The translations under genes and the position numbers were made by a program. From Gemmatimonadota bacterium (GTDB taxonomy: Bacteria; Gemmatimonadota; Gemmatimonadetes; Longimicrobiales; Gaopeijiaceae), in assembly GCA_029262115.1 (NCBI GenBank), contig JAJCZZ010000024.1, forward strand, positions 62,001 through 126,000: a stretch of DNA of 64,000 nucleotides, written 5' to 3'. How positions within the stretch are numbered: position 1 is the stretch's first letter; every line of letters starts with the position of its first letter. Shown here in pieces: positions 24,389 to 33,827 of the stretch. The notes below the pieces were generated by a model. It was not told where the DNA came from. It saw nothing but the letters and a program-made list of their open reading frames with translations, and did no database searches.

Positions 24389-26404
24389 TCAGGGGGCCAC
24401 CCCGGCCCGGTCGACCAGCGTGACGGGCAAGCCTCGCTCAGCCAGGAGGGACGCCATGTGGGCCGCCTCTGACTCGTCTGCGTAGGCCCCGGCGTAGATG
24501 CGGTAGGTAGCGTCGCCCTCCCTGGCGGTCGCCCTCAGCACGTATGCAAAAATACCGTCACGGCTCAAACTCCCGACGAGATTCTGAGCCTCGCCTCGGT
24601 CGGCCACCTCACCGAGAAGAAAGGCCTTCGGCGTCGGGCGCACCATCCAGCGGGAGCGATCACCACCGATGATGCCGGCCACGGACTGGGACAGGCTCTC
24701 CGCGCCGACCTCGTCGGCCGCCGGTCCAACGATGACGCGGTGAAAGAGACTGCCGTCCACCAGGACGGGCGCCACGGCCCACACCCGATCCGGGACCCGC
24801 GCCGCCAACTCGGCGGCCCGACGTCTGGCCACGCCCTCGTCGCGGTAGGACTCCAGAACAATGGAAAAGGCGGCCGGCGGCGTCATCGCCTGTGAGCGGG
24901 CAACAGGCGCTACGTCTCCCGGCGTCGTGGAGGGAACCGCACCGTCGAGCGGGGGGGCCGTCACCCCGGGCGACACGAGGCCGGGAACAGCGATCAGCCC
25001 GAACCACCACCCGGCAACGGCCAGCGCGACCAGGAACAGGAGCATCAGAATCGCCGGCAGCGGGTTCCGCGTCTTCTTCTCCTGCGCCACGTCGAACGCC
25101 GCCGCCACCCGCTCTTCTGTAGGCGCAGCGCGGGCTGCCTCGACTTCCGCGATGATCTCGTCCGCCGTCGGAACGGGTGGAGGCGCCTCCGCCTCGCCAC
25201 CGGGCGCCACCCCCGCGGCGTAATCACGGCCTCCGGTACCCGCGTCGGAGGTCACATAGGCGTCGGTCGCCTTCCGCGCCGAGTCGTCCCGACCGCTCTC
25301 CCCGAGGGCGTCGGTCTTCTCGGTGGAATCGGGCTCGGGGGACGAGGTCTCTCCGGCGGCCTCTCCGAAGACCACATCCCGTTCGAGGTCCCGAGACGAA
25401 TCGTCGAAGGCGGCTGGCGCTCCTTCCTCCTCGGTCTGAGCGCCCGTCAGGACGTGCCCGTCACCCCCCGCCGAATCGTACGCCCAAGCGCCATCATCAC
25501 TCCCTTCGTCCCCGTCCGGCGCATCGGACGGAGTCTCGTCCGTATCAGTCAAGAAATCCGCGTCAGCCGTGGCCGAGGAGGTCTCGTCCGTATCGGGCGA
25601 GACGTCCCGGTCAGCCGTGGCCGAGGGACGGTCGTCGGGACCAACGGTCTCTCCCTCGTCCGCCAATTCAAGGCGGTCCACGAGGTGATTGCCGTCGTCG
25701 TCGGTCCGGAACAGCTCGTCGGATTCATCTGCCAGGAAGCCGTCGCCCACCGGGAAGTTCCCGACCGGGCCCGGCCCGACGTCGACCTCGGCCTCATCCC
25801 CGGCCCCGAGTCCCAGCCCGGCGTCCGCGGCGTCGCCGCCGTGTTCGGCACCGACGACCGCTCGAACCTTCGACGACGACGCGCCCACGAGATCGGCCAC
25901 GTCGTCGTCCGGGGCGGCCAGGACCACCACGTCCGTGGCGTCGACCATCGCCTGGGATGCGCTTGCGTCGGACCGGGGCACAAACACCACGAGCGTCGCG
26001 CCCGCCTGGAGGAAGCCCCGGCACATCCCGGACCATCGCTCGTGCCGCAGGACGCCCGCCGGGTCGGCCACAGCCGTGCCTGCGGGAACGAAGAACATCG
26101 GCTCGCCGCCGACCCGCCGCGCCACACGGCCGACCGAGGCGCCATAGAGGACCGCGTCGGTCAGACCTTCGTCGTTGTCCCTCCCGACTTCGTCGTGGAG
26201 AGTCGGCGCGGAGATCCCCCCGTCGAACAGGACGACGCGCCGCCCATTACGGCCCCACGCGCGGGCCAGCCGGACGGCAACGGACGGTGCCCACGCCTCG
26301 GTCGAGGGCGATGCGACAACGGCCACGATCCGACCCGGTTCATCCGGAAGCGACGGCGGCGTGGAGGCGGCGAATCGCGTCCAGGTCGGTAACGAATCGG
26401 TCAT
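24389..26404 (-). CDS. pseudo-ATPase / transmembrane / SPOR-domain protein
   Basis: 671 residues from ATG 26404. Residues about 20-165 look like a ParA/CpsD (BY-kinase-like) domain: VVAVVASPSTEAWAPSVAVR, VVLFDGGISAPTLHDEVG, DEGLTDAVLYGAS and FFVPAGTAVADPAGVLRHE. The Walker A lysine and GKT are lost, so it probably cannot hydrolyse ATP. A highly acidic low-complexity region follows, with imperfect repeats of DTDET/SATAD. Then comes one transmembrane helix (AILMLLFLVALAVAGWWFGL) and C-terminal SPOR-like repeats (VLESYRDEGVARRRAAELA, YRIYAGAYADESEAAHMASLL). SPOR domains bind denuded septal peptidoglycan, suggesting a cell-division or envelope role. The start choice is moderately secure; a TTG 36 bases earlier is possible. 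Confidence 0.78.
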   Translation of the reverse strand: MTDSLPTWTRFAASTPPSLPDEPGRIVAVVASPSTEAWAPSVAVRLARAWGRNGRRVVLFDGGISAPTLHDEVGRDNDEGLTDAVLYGASVGRVARRVGGEPMFFVPAGTAVADPAGVLRHERWSGMCRGFLQAGATLVVFVPRSDASASQAMVDATDVVVLAAPDDDVADLVGASSSKVRAVVGAEHGGDAADAGLGLGAGDEAEVDVGPGPVGNFPVGDGFLADESDELFRTDDDGNHLVDRLELADEGETVGPDDRPSATADRDVSPDTDETSSATADADFLTDTDETPSDAPDGDEGSDDGAWAYDSAGGDGHVLTGAQTEEEGAPAAFDDSSRDLERDVVFGEAAGETSSPEPDSTEKTDALGESGRDDSARKATDAYVTSDAGTGGRDYAAGVAPGGEAEAPPPVPTADEIIAEVEAARAAPTEERVAAAFDVAQEKKTRNPLPAILMLLFLVALAVAGWWFGLIAVPGLVSPGVTAPPLDGAVPSTTPGDVAPVARSQAMTPPAAFSIVLESYRDEGVARRRAAELAARVPDRVWAVAPVLVDGSLFHRVIVGPAADEVGAESLSQSVAGIIGGDRSRWMVRPTPKAFLLGEVADRGEAQNLVGSLSRDGIFAYVLRATAREGDATYRIYAGAYADESEAAHMASLLAERGLPVTLVDRAGVAP

Positions 26405-26526
26405 GAACGCCGTGGAGTGGGGACGGTGGCCCATGGGCAAGAGTCCGGATCGTGGCCCAATTTACGGGTGCCACTGCCGGTGAGCAAACCTGGAGAACCG
26501 CCGAAACGGCCCGCCCGGCGCGGCCT

Positions 26527-26898
26527 TCAGACTGCGTCGGGCGACCACCGGGGAGCGTCGCCCCAGAGGTTCTCCAACTGGTAGAAATCGCGCGCCTGCG
26601 GGTGAAACACATGTACCACGAAGTCGATGTAGTCCAACAGGACCCACCGACCCGTTTCCCGCCCCTCGACGTGGGTCGGTCGCTCGCCTGCCTTCTTCAG
26701 TTCGTCGACCACATGGTCGGCGATGGCCTTCACCTGGACGTCCGACGTCCCGCTGGCAAGCAGAAAGAAGTCGGATGCGGAGGAGATCCCGCGCAGGTCC
26801 AGCGCGACAACGTCCTGCGCCTTGCGCTCCAGGGCCAGCTCTGCGGCGCGCACGACGGAGGACGGAAGGTCGCGGGTTTCGACTTCGGAGATCGCCAA
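26527..26898 (-). CDS. rsfS: ribosomal silencing factor RsfS
   Basis: 123 residues. RsfS binds L14 and blocks subunit joining in starvation. There is no ATG or GTG at the family-expected start; TTG 26898 gives MAISEVETRDLPSSVVRAA, just 7 bases after the rplI stop, and is chosen. Motifs: AQDVVALDLRGISSASDFF, LASGTSDVQVKAIADHVVDE, the segment RPTHVEGRETGRWVLLDYID and VHVFHPQARDFYQLENLWGD, which is the family end. Complete. Confidence 0.92.
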   Translation of the reverse strand: MAISEVETRDLPSSVVRAAELALERKAQDVVALDLRGISSASDFFLLASGTSDVQVKAIADHVVDELKKAGERPTHVEGRETGRWVLLDYIDFVVHVFHPQARDFYQLENLWGDAPRWSPDAV

Positions 26899-26905
26899 GT
26901 GACCG

Positions 26906-27364
26906 TCAGCCTTCTTCCGGATCGACCCGAACCTCGATCTCGGTCTCGACATCGTTGTGGAACCGGATCGTGACCGAGCACTGCCCGACGGCTTTGATCG
27001 GCTCGTCGAGCATGACCAGCTTCTTGTCCAATTCGTAGTCGAGACCGGCATCGGCATTCAGCCTGTCCGCGATGTCCGCGGCAGTCACGGAGCCGAAAAG
27101 CTTGCCTTCGTCGCTGGCGCGAGCCTTGAACACGACGACCTGGCCGGACACCTGTGACGCCCGCCGACCCGCTTCGAGCTTGTCGCGACGCGTCTTCTCG
27201 GACTGGAGCTTCTGCTCCTCCTCGAGTCGCTTCATGTTGGCTTCGCTGGCCTCGTACGCGAGCCCGTGCGGCACCAGGTAGTTACGGCCGTAGCCGGGCT
27301 TGACCGTGATGATGTCCCCGGCCTCGCCGAGATTCTGGACGTTTTCTTTGAGGATCAACTTCAT
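26906..27364 (-). CDS. rplI: 50S ribosomal protein L9
   Basis: 152 residues. The N-terminal domain reads MKLILKENVQNLGEAGDIIT and VKPGYGRNYLVPHGLAYEAS, the L9 signature. A long connecting helix (NMKRLEEEQKLQSEKTRRDK) leads to the C-terminal domain with DEGKLFGSVTAADIADRLN. It binds 23S rRNA near the L1 stalk. It sits 20 bases after the DUF2232 gene and just before rsfS. Confidence 0.97.
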   Translation of the reverse strand: MKLILKENVQNLGEAGDIITVKPGYGRNYLVPHGLAYEASEANMKRLEEEQKLQSEKTRRDKLEAGRRASQVSGQVVVFKARASDEGKLFGSVTAADIADRLNADAGLDYELDKKLVMLDEPIKAVGQCSVTIRFHNDVETEIEVRVDPEEG

Positions 27365-27384
27365 GATATCTCCAACGATGGTCG

Positions 27385-28332
27385 TCAGGTGGTCAGGTCA
27401 CGCAAGCGTGTGCGCGCGTCCAACCATGTGTCTCCAATGCCGATGACCAGGGCTCCCGTGAGCACCAGGGGCGGCACAAACAGCATTCCAAGTACGAAGA
27501 GGGCATACCCGAAGACGGACAGCCCCCCACTCAAGAACATCACCACCGCGGCGCCTCGAAGGGCGTAGAGCGCCCCCATGAACACCACGACGTTCGCGCC
27601 TCCCCGGGCCAGCATGTCGCCGCCGGCCAGAAGGACCAGTCCTCCGATGAACAGCCACACGAGGTGGTCATTGAAACGGAAGTCGGCCAGCGGCCCGAGG
27701 GCCTGATCATCGCCGTTTCGCAACCTCCGGTAGGTCCACCACGCCGCACCGAGAGCCGCGATGCTCGAAATTCCCAGCATGGCCGGAAACACGGACGCCT
27801 GGCTCTCCACCACTTCGTAGAGCGACCCGACCAGGGTCGCTGGCAACGTATCTCCACCGCGAAGCAGCCGCATGGCCTCGATCGCGTTGTCGGCCCCGCT
27901 CATCATTCGGTTACGGATCACGAGATCCAGCGTACCCCACGCCCCACTCCGGAGCCCGAGCACCAGGCCGGACACCCCGGCCGCTCCCACCACGGACGTC
28001 AGCGCCCGGGCGCTGAACGTCGCACCGGGCCGGCGCAGAGTGACCGCCACGAAGAAGCCCGCCACCAGAAGCGCCCACGCCCGTTCTATGAACCACATCC
28101 CGTCGCCAGGCATCCCGCTGGTCACGACGACGACGGCCAGCCCGCCCATGAGAGCCGTGGAGATTCCACCCAGACCGAAGACGGCTGCGCACGCAAGAAA
28201 CGGGACGGCCATCAGTACGGAAGGGTGGACCACCGCAGCCGCCAGCGACACGGCCGCGAGCGCGGCAGCCCGCGGCCACCCCCTGGAGGGGCGGCCCGGT
28301 ACCGGTTCATCCACCGACGACGGGGCCGACAT
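27385..28332 (-). CDS. DUF2232 (YybS-like) polytopic membrane protein
   Basis: 315 residues with about eight hydrophobic helices (AALAAVSLAAAVVHPSVLMA, VFGLGGISTALMGGLAVVVV, AWALLVAGFFVAVTL, FPAMLGISSIAALGAAWW, LVWLFIGGLVLLAGGDML, GMLFVPPLVLTGALVIGIG). The helix pattern, the late G-GGLSVFGYALFVLG-like stretch and the location between the S6/S18 gene and rplI are typical of DUF2232, a family of unknown function found in the same spot in many bacteria. It starts 5 bases after the rpsF-rpsR stop. Membrane role unknown; I infer the family from topology and synteny. Confidence 0.75.
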   Translation of the reverse strand: MSAPSSVDEPVPGRPSRGWPRAAALAAVSLAAAVVHPSVLMAVPFLACAAVFGLGGISTALMGGLAVVVVTSGMPGDGMWFIERAWALLVAGFFVAVTLRRPGATFSARALTSVVGAAGVSGLVLGLRSGAWGTLDLVIRNRMMSGADNAIEAMRLLRGGDTLPATLVGSLYEVVESQASVFPAMLGISSIAALGAAWWTYRRLRNGDDQALGPLADFRFNDHLVWLFIGGLVLLAGGDMLARGGANVVVFMGALYALRGAAVVMFLSGGLSVFGYALFVLGMLFVPPLVLTGALVIGIGDTWLDARTRLRDLTT

Positions 28333-28337
28333 GATCC

Positions 28338-28970
28338 TTACGCTTCGTGGCGCCGCGTGTACGGAATCAAGCTGAGGAACCGCGCGCGCTTCACCGCCGT
28401 CCCCAACTGCCGCTGGAACGGGGCCGAGACCTTGGTCGTGCGCTTCGGCAGAATCTTGCCCTGCTCCGTCAGGAAGCGAGACAGCGTCGACACGTCCTTG
28501 AAGTTGAGGAGCACGATCGGCGGTCCCTCCATCCTGCGACGACGCCCGCGCGCACCCTGGAACTCCGGCGGCGAGTCCCGGTCATCCTCGTCCTCGTCCT
28601 CATCGTCGTCATCGTCGTCGTCCCCGTCCCGGTCGGATTCCGGCTTGGTGGACTCGGCGACAATCGACTGGCCCGACGTCGGCTCTCCCTCGTTCAGCAC
28701 GAGCAGGTACCGCATGACCTCGTCATCGAGCTTGAGCAGGCGCTCGAACTCGGGAAGCGCCTCGGCCGCCGCAGTGAACTGCGCGACCACGTAGTAGCCG
28801 GAGGACTGCTTGGCGATGGGGTAGGCGAGCTGCCGAACACCCCAGTGGTCGACGGACGAGACTTCGCCGCCGTTGGCCGTGGCCAACTCGTGGAACTTCT
28901 CGAGCTTGCTGCCGACCGCACCCTCTTCCAGGGCGGGGTCGAGGATGTACACGACTTCATAGAGTCGCAT
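28338..28970 (-). CDS. rpsF-rpsR: fused 30S ribosomal proteins S6 and S18
   Basis: One 210-residue open frame. Residues 1-95 are a full S6 (MRLYEVVYILDPALEEG, VDHWGVRQLAYPIAKQSSGYY, ALPEFERLLKLDDEVMRYLL). Residues 96-132 are a linker ending in an Asp/Glu run of about 20 residues. Residues 133-210 are S18 (ARGRRRRMEGPPIVLLNFKDV, LSRFLTEQGKILPKRTTKV, FQRQLGTAVKRARFLSLIPY). The usual S18 CxxC element is absent. GAGGGA lies 7 bases before ATG 28970. An internal ATG at 28532 (Met147) has no spaced ribosome site. S6 and S18 form a heterodimer on the platform, so a fusion is structurally reasonable. Normally the genes are separate, often with ssb between. Confidence 0.88.
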   Translation of the reverse strand: MRLYEVVYILDPALEEGAVGSKLEKFHELATANGGEVSSVDHWGVRQLAYPIAKQSSGYYVVAQFTAAAEALPEFERLLKLDDEVMRYLLVLNEGEPTSGQSIVAESTKPESDRDGDDDDDDDEDEDEDDRDSPPEFQGARGRRRRMEGPPIVLLNFKDVSTLSRFLTEQGKILPKRTTKVSAPFQRQLGTAVKRARFLSLIPYTRRHEA

Positions 28971-29138
28971 GTGTGTTCCCTCGGTCCGTGCGTGAAAACG
29001 GGCTCCACCGATCCGACGACGCTCTGCGCAAGGCCGTCGGCGAATGGAGCGGGATGGATGTCCGAGCCTTCGTGCGAAGGCGAGCCTGAAAAGGTACCGT
29101 CAGGGGCCGGTCGGTGGAAGGTGACGGCTCCCCGCCGC

Positions 29139-30236
29139 CTACACGTTGAAGCGAAACAGGAGGATGTCCGCGTCCTTCACCACGTACTCCTTTCCCTCCA
29201 AGCGGATGAGGCCCTTGTCCCGCGCCGCCTTCATGGAGCCCATCTCCACGAACGTTTCATACGCGATTGTCTCGGCCCGGATGAAGCCGCGTTCGAAGTC
29301 GGAGTGGATGACCCCCGCCGCTCCCGGCCCCTTCGTTCCACGGCGGATGGTCCACGCTCGGGACTCCTTTTCGCCGGTCGTGAAGTAGGTGATCAGACCC
29401 AGGAGATCGTAGGCCGCCTGAATGAGGCGAACCAGTCCGCCCTGGGCGAGCCCCAGATCGGCCAGAAACTCCATTCGCTCGTCCGGCTCCAGCTCCGCCA
29501 GCTCCGACTCGATGGCCGAGCAGACGGACACGATCTCCGCGTCCGAATCGCCTCGGATCGCATCGGCCACCGCCTCGGTCCATAGGTTCGTCCCTGCTGG
29601 CAGATCCGACTCCGACACATTGGTCACGTACAGGATCGGCTTCATCGTCAGGAGCTGGAACTGGCCCAACGTCTGGCGCTCCTCGTCGGTCAGGTCGAGC
29701 GTCCGGACCGCCTTTCCTTCGGACAAGGCGCCCAACGCCCGCCGGAGGGCCGCCTCCTCACGGATCGCGACCTTGTCGCCCGACTTGGCTTTCTTCGCCA
29801 CCTTGTCCACCCGTTTTTCGACCAGATCGAGGTCGGCCAGCGCCAGTTCCGTCTCAACGATGTCCCGGTCTCGCACGGGATCCACCGAGCCGGAGACATG
29901 GGTGACGTCGGGATCGTCGAAGCAACGGAGGACATGGGCGATCGCGTCGACCTCCCGGATGTTGGCCAGGAACTGGTTGCCCAGCCCCTCCCCTTCGGAG
30001 GCACCCTCGACGAGTCCCGCGATATCGACGAACTGCATCACGGTCGGGACGATGCTTTTCGACTGCGTGATCGAGTGGATGGTCTCCAGACGAGGATCGG
30101 GTACCTCCACGGTGCCGACGTTCGGATCCACCGTGCAAAACGGATAGTTCTCCGACGGTGCTCCGGCCGCGGTCAACGCGTTGAACAGAGACGACTTGCC
30201 GACGTTGGGCAGACCTACGATTCCGACTCTCAGCAT
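29139..30236 (-). CDS. ychF: redox-regulated ATPase YchF (OLA1 family)
   Basis: 365 residues. Obg-like ATPase that binds ribosomes and responds to oxidative stress in studied bacteria. G1 is GLPNVGKSSLFNALT at 8-22, G3 DIAGLVEGASEGEGLGNQFL, the altered specificity motif lies in KPILYVTNVSESDL, and the TGS domain runs to the end with TRRGTKGPGAAGVIHSDFERG-like text (shortened here) and EYVVKDADILLFRFNV. Length and ending are canonical. It is followed by a 168-base gap before the S6-S18 gene that contains a small perfect hairpin (GCCTTCG, CGAAGGC at 29076-29091). Confidence 0.96.
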   Translation of the reverse strand: MLRVGIVGLPNVGKSSLFNALTAAGAPSENYPFCTVDPNVGTVEVPDPRLETIHSITQSKSIVPTVMQFVDIAGLVEGASEGEGLGNQFLANIREVDAIAHVLRCFDDPDVTHVSGSVDPVRDRDIVETELALADLDLVEKRVDKVAKKAKSGDKVAIREEAALRRALGALSEGKAVRTLDLTDEERQTLGQFQLLTMKPILYVTNVSESDLPAGTNLWTEAVADAIRGDSDAEIVSVCSAIESELAELEPDERMEFLADLGLAQGGLVRLIQAAYDLLGLITYFTTGEKESRAWTIRRGTKGPGAAGVIHSDFERGFIRAETIAYETFVEMGSMKAARDKGLIRLEGKEYVVKDADILLFRFNV

Positions 30237-30384
30237 GGTGGACGACGTACGGTATGAGTTGGGCGATGTCCGCCGGCGGGCCCACGCGCGAAGTGCGGCG
30301 CAGGGACAGCCGTTGGACGACAGCTACGGTGAGTGGTCATGTCATGGGATCGGTTGACGCCCGACGACCACCGAAGATGTGAGG

Positions 30385-31584
30385 TCAGGCGATGGCTGTC
30401 TGGACGGCGGCCACCAGATGGGGATAGCGTCCGAAGGCCCAGCGTGCCTGCTCGATGTCGAGACGCTCCCGGTTGGTATGCGCGAACCGCTCTTCGCCCG
30501 GCGCGAATCCCACCGTGGGGATCCCGTGAACCCCGCATGACCAGCCCCCGTCGGTGGCAAACGTCCACGGCCGGATCGCCGCCGGTCGCGAGACGTCATC
30601 GACCTTTCCGACCGCGCGGGCCGCCGCCTCGACCGCCGGGTGGCCCGCCTCCATCAGGAAGCCCGGGGTGAGAAGGTTCTTCTCCTCCGCCAGGCCCGTC
30701 CACGTGCGCTGATGTTCGCTGGCCAGCCGCACTTCCACAGACAAGCCGTCCGGTACGGTCGGGACCCGATCCGCCAGCGCAGCCGCCACCCTCTCCAGCA
30801 GACTGGCGTCGGTGCTCCCAGGCAGAATCCGCCAGTCGAGGCACACCACCGCCAGGTCGGGAATTACGTTTCGGCTCTCGGGCTTCACGTCGACCATGGT
30901 CGGCGTACAGGTGGCACGCCCCAGCACCGGGTCAGAGGGCTGATCGGCCCCGAGGGTGCCCGCCGCGGCGAGCACGTCACCCAGAAGATCGAGCACGTTG
31001 TGGGCGCGCTCCGGCGCGCTGGCATGGCCCGCCGTCCCGCGGATGACGATCTCGACTTCCGCCCGCCCCCGGTGTCCGATACAGACGTCGCCGTTGGTCG
31101 CCTCGCCGATGATGACCACGCCCGGGGTGACGGTCTTGCTCTCGAGAAGAAGCTTCATGCCCAGTCCTCCGCGCTCCTCCAGGACGGTATGCGCGACCAG
31201 GACATCGCCGGGGGCAGTGCCCGCCATGGCTGCCGCCGTGTAGGTCTGAAGCGCGAGGGGCCCCTTGATGTCCATGGCCCCGCGACCGTGAAGCGCCCCG
31301 TCCGCCACCACACCCCCGAACGGTGGAAAATCCCACTCGTCGTGGTCGCCCTCGGCCACCACGTCGAGGTGGCAGTTCAGCAGCGCCGGCGGTGCCGATC
31401 CGACGCCCTTCACCACCCCGATCACATTGCCTCCGTCGTCGATACGCGCGTCCTCGAAACCGAGTCGTTCGAACTCCCCGAGCACCCGCCGCGACACGGC
31501 TTCCTCGTGCCCGGGCAGCCCCGGGATCCGGATCAGATCGGCTGCGAACGAAAGCGCGTTCTCGAAGCTCGGGTCGACCGACAT
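30385..31584 (-). CDS. M20-family metallopeptidase/deacylase (ArgE/DapE type)
   Basis: 399 residues, ATG 31584 with GGAGA upstream. Metal-ligand motifs of M20 enzymes: [17 protein letters not shown] (His and catalytic Asp), [14 protein letters not shown] (bridging Asp), [15 protein letters not shown] (catalytic Glu, then ligand), [19 protein letters not shown], and a C-terminal His in [10 protein letters not shown] lid/dimerisation domain is inserted at about 180-300 ([19 protein letters not shown]). Substrate cannot be set from sequence: acetylornithine, succinyl-diaminopimelate or dipeptides are all possible. It stands alone between ychF and a strong hairpin. Confidence 0.85.
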   Translation of the reverse strand: MSVDPSFENALSFAADLIRIPGLPGHEEAVSRRVLGEFERLGFEDARIDDGGNVIGVVKGVGSAPPALLNCHLDVVAEGDHDEWDFPPFGGVVADGALHGRGAMDIKGPLALQTYTAAAMAGTAPGDVLVAHTVLEERGGLGMKLLLESKTVTPGVVIIGEATNGDVCIGHRGRAEVEIVIRGTAGHASAPERAHNVLDLLGDVLAAAGTLGADQPSDPVLGRATCTPTMVDVKPESRNVIPDLAVVCLDWRILPGSTDASLLERVAAALADRVPTVPDGLSVEVRLASEHQRTWTGLAEEKNLLTPGFLMEAGHPAVEAAARAVGKVDDVSRPAAIRPWTFATDGGWSCGVHGIPTVGFAPGEERFAHTNRERLDIEQARWAFGRYPHLVAAVQTAIA

Positions 31585-31605
31585 GTCATCTCCATGAAAT
31601 GGACC

Positions 31606-31642
31606 AGGCGGGGCCGAACCCGAGTGGAGTTCGGCCCCGCCT
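31606..31642 (-). terminator. strong stem-loop after hppA
   Basis: AGGCGGGGCCGAAC (31606-31619) and GTTCGGCCCCGCCT (31629-31642) are perfect 14-base arms with a 9-base loop. It sits 30 bases past the hppA stop and 22 bases before the peptidase start. On the minus strand a short T-rich stretch (ATTTCAT) follows. It likely ends hppA transcription. Confidence 0.75.
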
Positions 31643-31672
31643 CGCCTACAGCTCGCTGCCCGTCCCTGGACT

Positions 31673-33793
31673 TCAGCCGAAGAAGCCCTGGAGCAGATTG
31701 GCGATCCACGACGTGCTCTCGACGTCCAATCCGTGCACTCGCACGAACCAGGGCGCGAGCACGAGCGATACGACGCTCATCAGCTTGATCAGGATGTTCA
31801 GCGAGGGTCCGGACGTGTCCTTGAACGGATCTCCGACCGTGTCACCCACGACCGCCGCTTTGTGCGCATCGGAGCCTTTGCCGCCGTGGGCCCCGCCCTC
31901 GATGAACTTCTTCGCGTTGTCCCAGGCACCGCCGGCGTTGGCCATGAACAGTGCCATCAAGACACCGGTGACCGTAGCGCCGGCGAGCATGCCGCCCAAC
32001 GCTTCGACACCGAGGAAGCGACCCACCACGACCGGCGCGAGCACCGCGGTCACACCCGGCAAGATCATCTCCCGCAGTGCCGCCTTCGTCGAGATATCGA
32101 CGCAGCGCGCGGAATCGGGCTTGGCGGTGCCCTCCATGATACCCGGGATCTCGCGGAACTGACGGCGAACCTCTTCGACCATCCCGGCGGCGGCGCGACC
32201 CACCGCGGTCATCGTCAGCGCGGCCACGAAGAACGGTAGCGTGCCTCCGATGAACAGCCCGATGACCACCATCGGATCGACGAGATCGATTCCCGAAGCC
32301 TGGAGGCCGACCTTCGAGCTGTATGCGCTGAACAGCGCGAGTGCCGTCAGCGCGGCGGAGCCGATCGCAAAGCCCTTCCCGATGGCGGCCGTGGTGTTTC
32401 CGATCGCGTCCAGCGAGTCGGTGATGGCGCGGGTCTCCGGGCCCAGACCGCTCATCTCCGAGATACCGCCGGCGTTGTCGGCGATGGGTCCGTACGCGTC
32501 CACGGACATCGTCACACCGACCGTCGCGAGCATGCCGACGGCCGCGATGCCGATTCCGTACAGCCCGGCGAAGAAGAAGGCGACACCAATGGCGATACAG
32601 ATCAGGATGACAGGAATGGCCGTCGACTCCATTCCGACCGCGAGCCCGGTGATGATGTTGGTGGCCGCACCCGTCTGGCTGGCGTCGGCGATCTTCTTGA
32701 CCGGTCCGGCGGCCGTGTAGTACTCGGTCACGAGCCCGATGGCGATGCCGACGAGCGTCCCGGCCAGAATCGCGACCCAGGGTCCGATCAACGAATACGC
32801 ACGACCCGTCTCGGGGTCGGAAAACGCGATGCCCATGGACTGCACGACCAGGTACATCAGCGCCAGGAAAAGCCCCGCCGCAATGAAGGTGACGTTGCGC
32901 AGCGCGGAAGCCGGGTTGGTGCGCTCCAGCACCTTCATCATGCCGATTCCGACCAGCGACGCGAGCATACCCACCATGATCGTGACGATCGGGAGGGCGA
33001 CCGCCGCCGCACGGGACGCAGCCAGCGCTGGAGCCGTCGCGGCAATCGCGATCGTCGCGACGACCGAGCCCACGTACGACTCGAAGATGTCGGCGCCCAT
33101 TCCGGCCACGTCGCCGACGTTGTCGCCGACGTTGTCCGCGATCGTGGCGGGGTTCCGCGGGTCGTCCTCGGGAATGCCGGCCTCGACCTTCCCGACCAGG
33201 TCCGCCCCGACATCCGCGGCCTTCGTGTAGATTCCACCGCCCACGCGTGCGAAGAGCGCGATCGTGCTCGCACCCATCGCGAAGCCGGAGATGACCTCGG
33301 CGAAGAAGGCGAACTCGCCGTTGCTGATGGCGTTCGCGCCGAACACGAAGTACAGAGAGCCGAGCCCGATCAGCCCAAGCGAAGCGACCGCCAGGCCCAT
33401 GACCGCGCCACCGAAGAAGGCGACGCGAAGCGCTTTGCCCTGACCCGACGTGTTCGCGGCGGCCGACGTGCGCGTGTTGGCGCGCGTGGCGGACTTCATG
33501 CCGAGGAAGCCGGCCGCGACGGAGCTGAGCGCACCAAAGACGTAGGCGACCGCAGGCATGGTGCCGATGGCCAGGGCGAGGAGCACCGCCACCACAGCGA
33601 CGAACCCGGAAAGAACCGTGTACTCCCTTCGCAGGAAGGTCATGGCTCCGTCATGGATCTGCTCACCCAGGTCGATCATCAAGTCGGAACCGGCGGGCTG
33701 CTTCTTCACGTAGCCATACACGCCGGCGGCGACGCCGAGGCCCATGAGGCCCAGGAGCCAGGCCCAGTCAGTCAATGCAACGAGGTCGGTCAT
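31673..33793 (-). CDS. hppA: membrane-bound ion-translocating pyrophosphatase
   Basis: 706 residues with about 16 transmembrane helices. It couples pyrophosphate hydrolysis to H+ or Na+ transport across the membrane. The catalytic loop [20 protein letters not shown] and the following [20 protein letters not shown] carry the essential acidic residues; the second acidic loop is [19 protein letters not shown] and the third [29 protein letters not shown] has Ala-Ala where potassium-independent enzymes have Lys, so by established rules this is the potassium-dependent subclass. Which ion is moved cannot be read with certainty. The stretch of small genes downstream is unrelated. Confidence 0.95.
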   Translation of the reverse strand: MTDLVALTDWAWLLGLMGLGVAAGVYGYVKKQPAGSDLMIDLGEQIHDGAMTFLRREYTVLSGFVAVVAVLLALAIGTMPAVAYVFGALSSVAAGFLGMKSATRANTRTSAAANTSGQGKALRVAFFGGAVMGLAVASLGLIGLGSLYFVFGANAISNGEFAFFAEVISGFAMGASTIALFARVGGGIYTKAADVGADLVGKVEAGIPEDDPRNPATIADNVGDNVGDVAGMGADIFESYVGSVVATIAIAATAPALAASRAAAVALPIVTIMVGMLASLVGIGMMKVLERTNPASALRNVTFIAAGLFLALMYLVVQSMGIAFSDPETGRAYSLIGPWVAILAGTLVGIAIGLVTEYYTAAGPVKKIADASQTGAATNIITGLAVGMESTAIPVILICIAIGVAFFFAGLYGIGIAAVGMLATVGVTMSVDAYGPIADNAGGISEMSGLGPETRAITDSLDAIGNTTAAIGKGFAIGSAALTALALFSAYSSKVGLQASGIDLVDPMVVIGLFIGGTLPFFVAALTMTAVGRAAAGMVEEVRRQFREIPGIMEGTAKPDSARCVDISTKAALREMILPGVTAVLAPVVVGRFLGVEALGGMLAGATVTGVLMALFMANAGGAWDNAKKFIEGGAHGGKGSDAHKAAVVGDTVGDPFKDTSGPSLNILIKLMSVVSLVLAPWFVRVHGLDVESTSWIANLLQGFFG

Positions 33794-33827
33794 CGGATCG
33801 GTTTTCCTCTGTTCCTCGGGAACGTCG

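Noticed and set aside
25530-25640. CRISPR-like repeats
   Set aside because: The repeats are in frame, imperfect and encode the acidic linker; spacing and length do not fit a CRISPR array. No other array was seen.
28520-28545. Separate rpsR gene starting at the internal ATG 28532
   Set aside because: Only CAGG touches the ATG, without proper spacing for a ribosome site, and it would cut off the Arg-rich start of S18; the frame from S6 is open throughout.
28971-29138. S6:S18-binding leader motif upstream of the fused gene
   Set aside because: There is a small hairpin (GCCTTCG/CGAAGGC), but I could not match it to the known leader with its conserved CCG bulge by eye.
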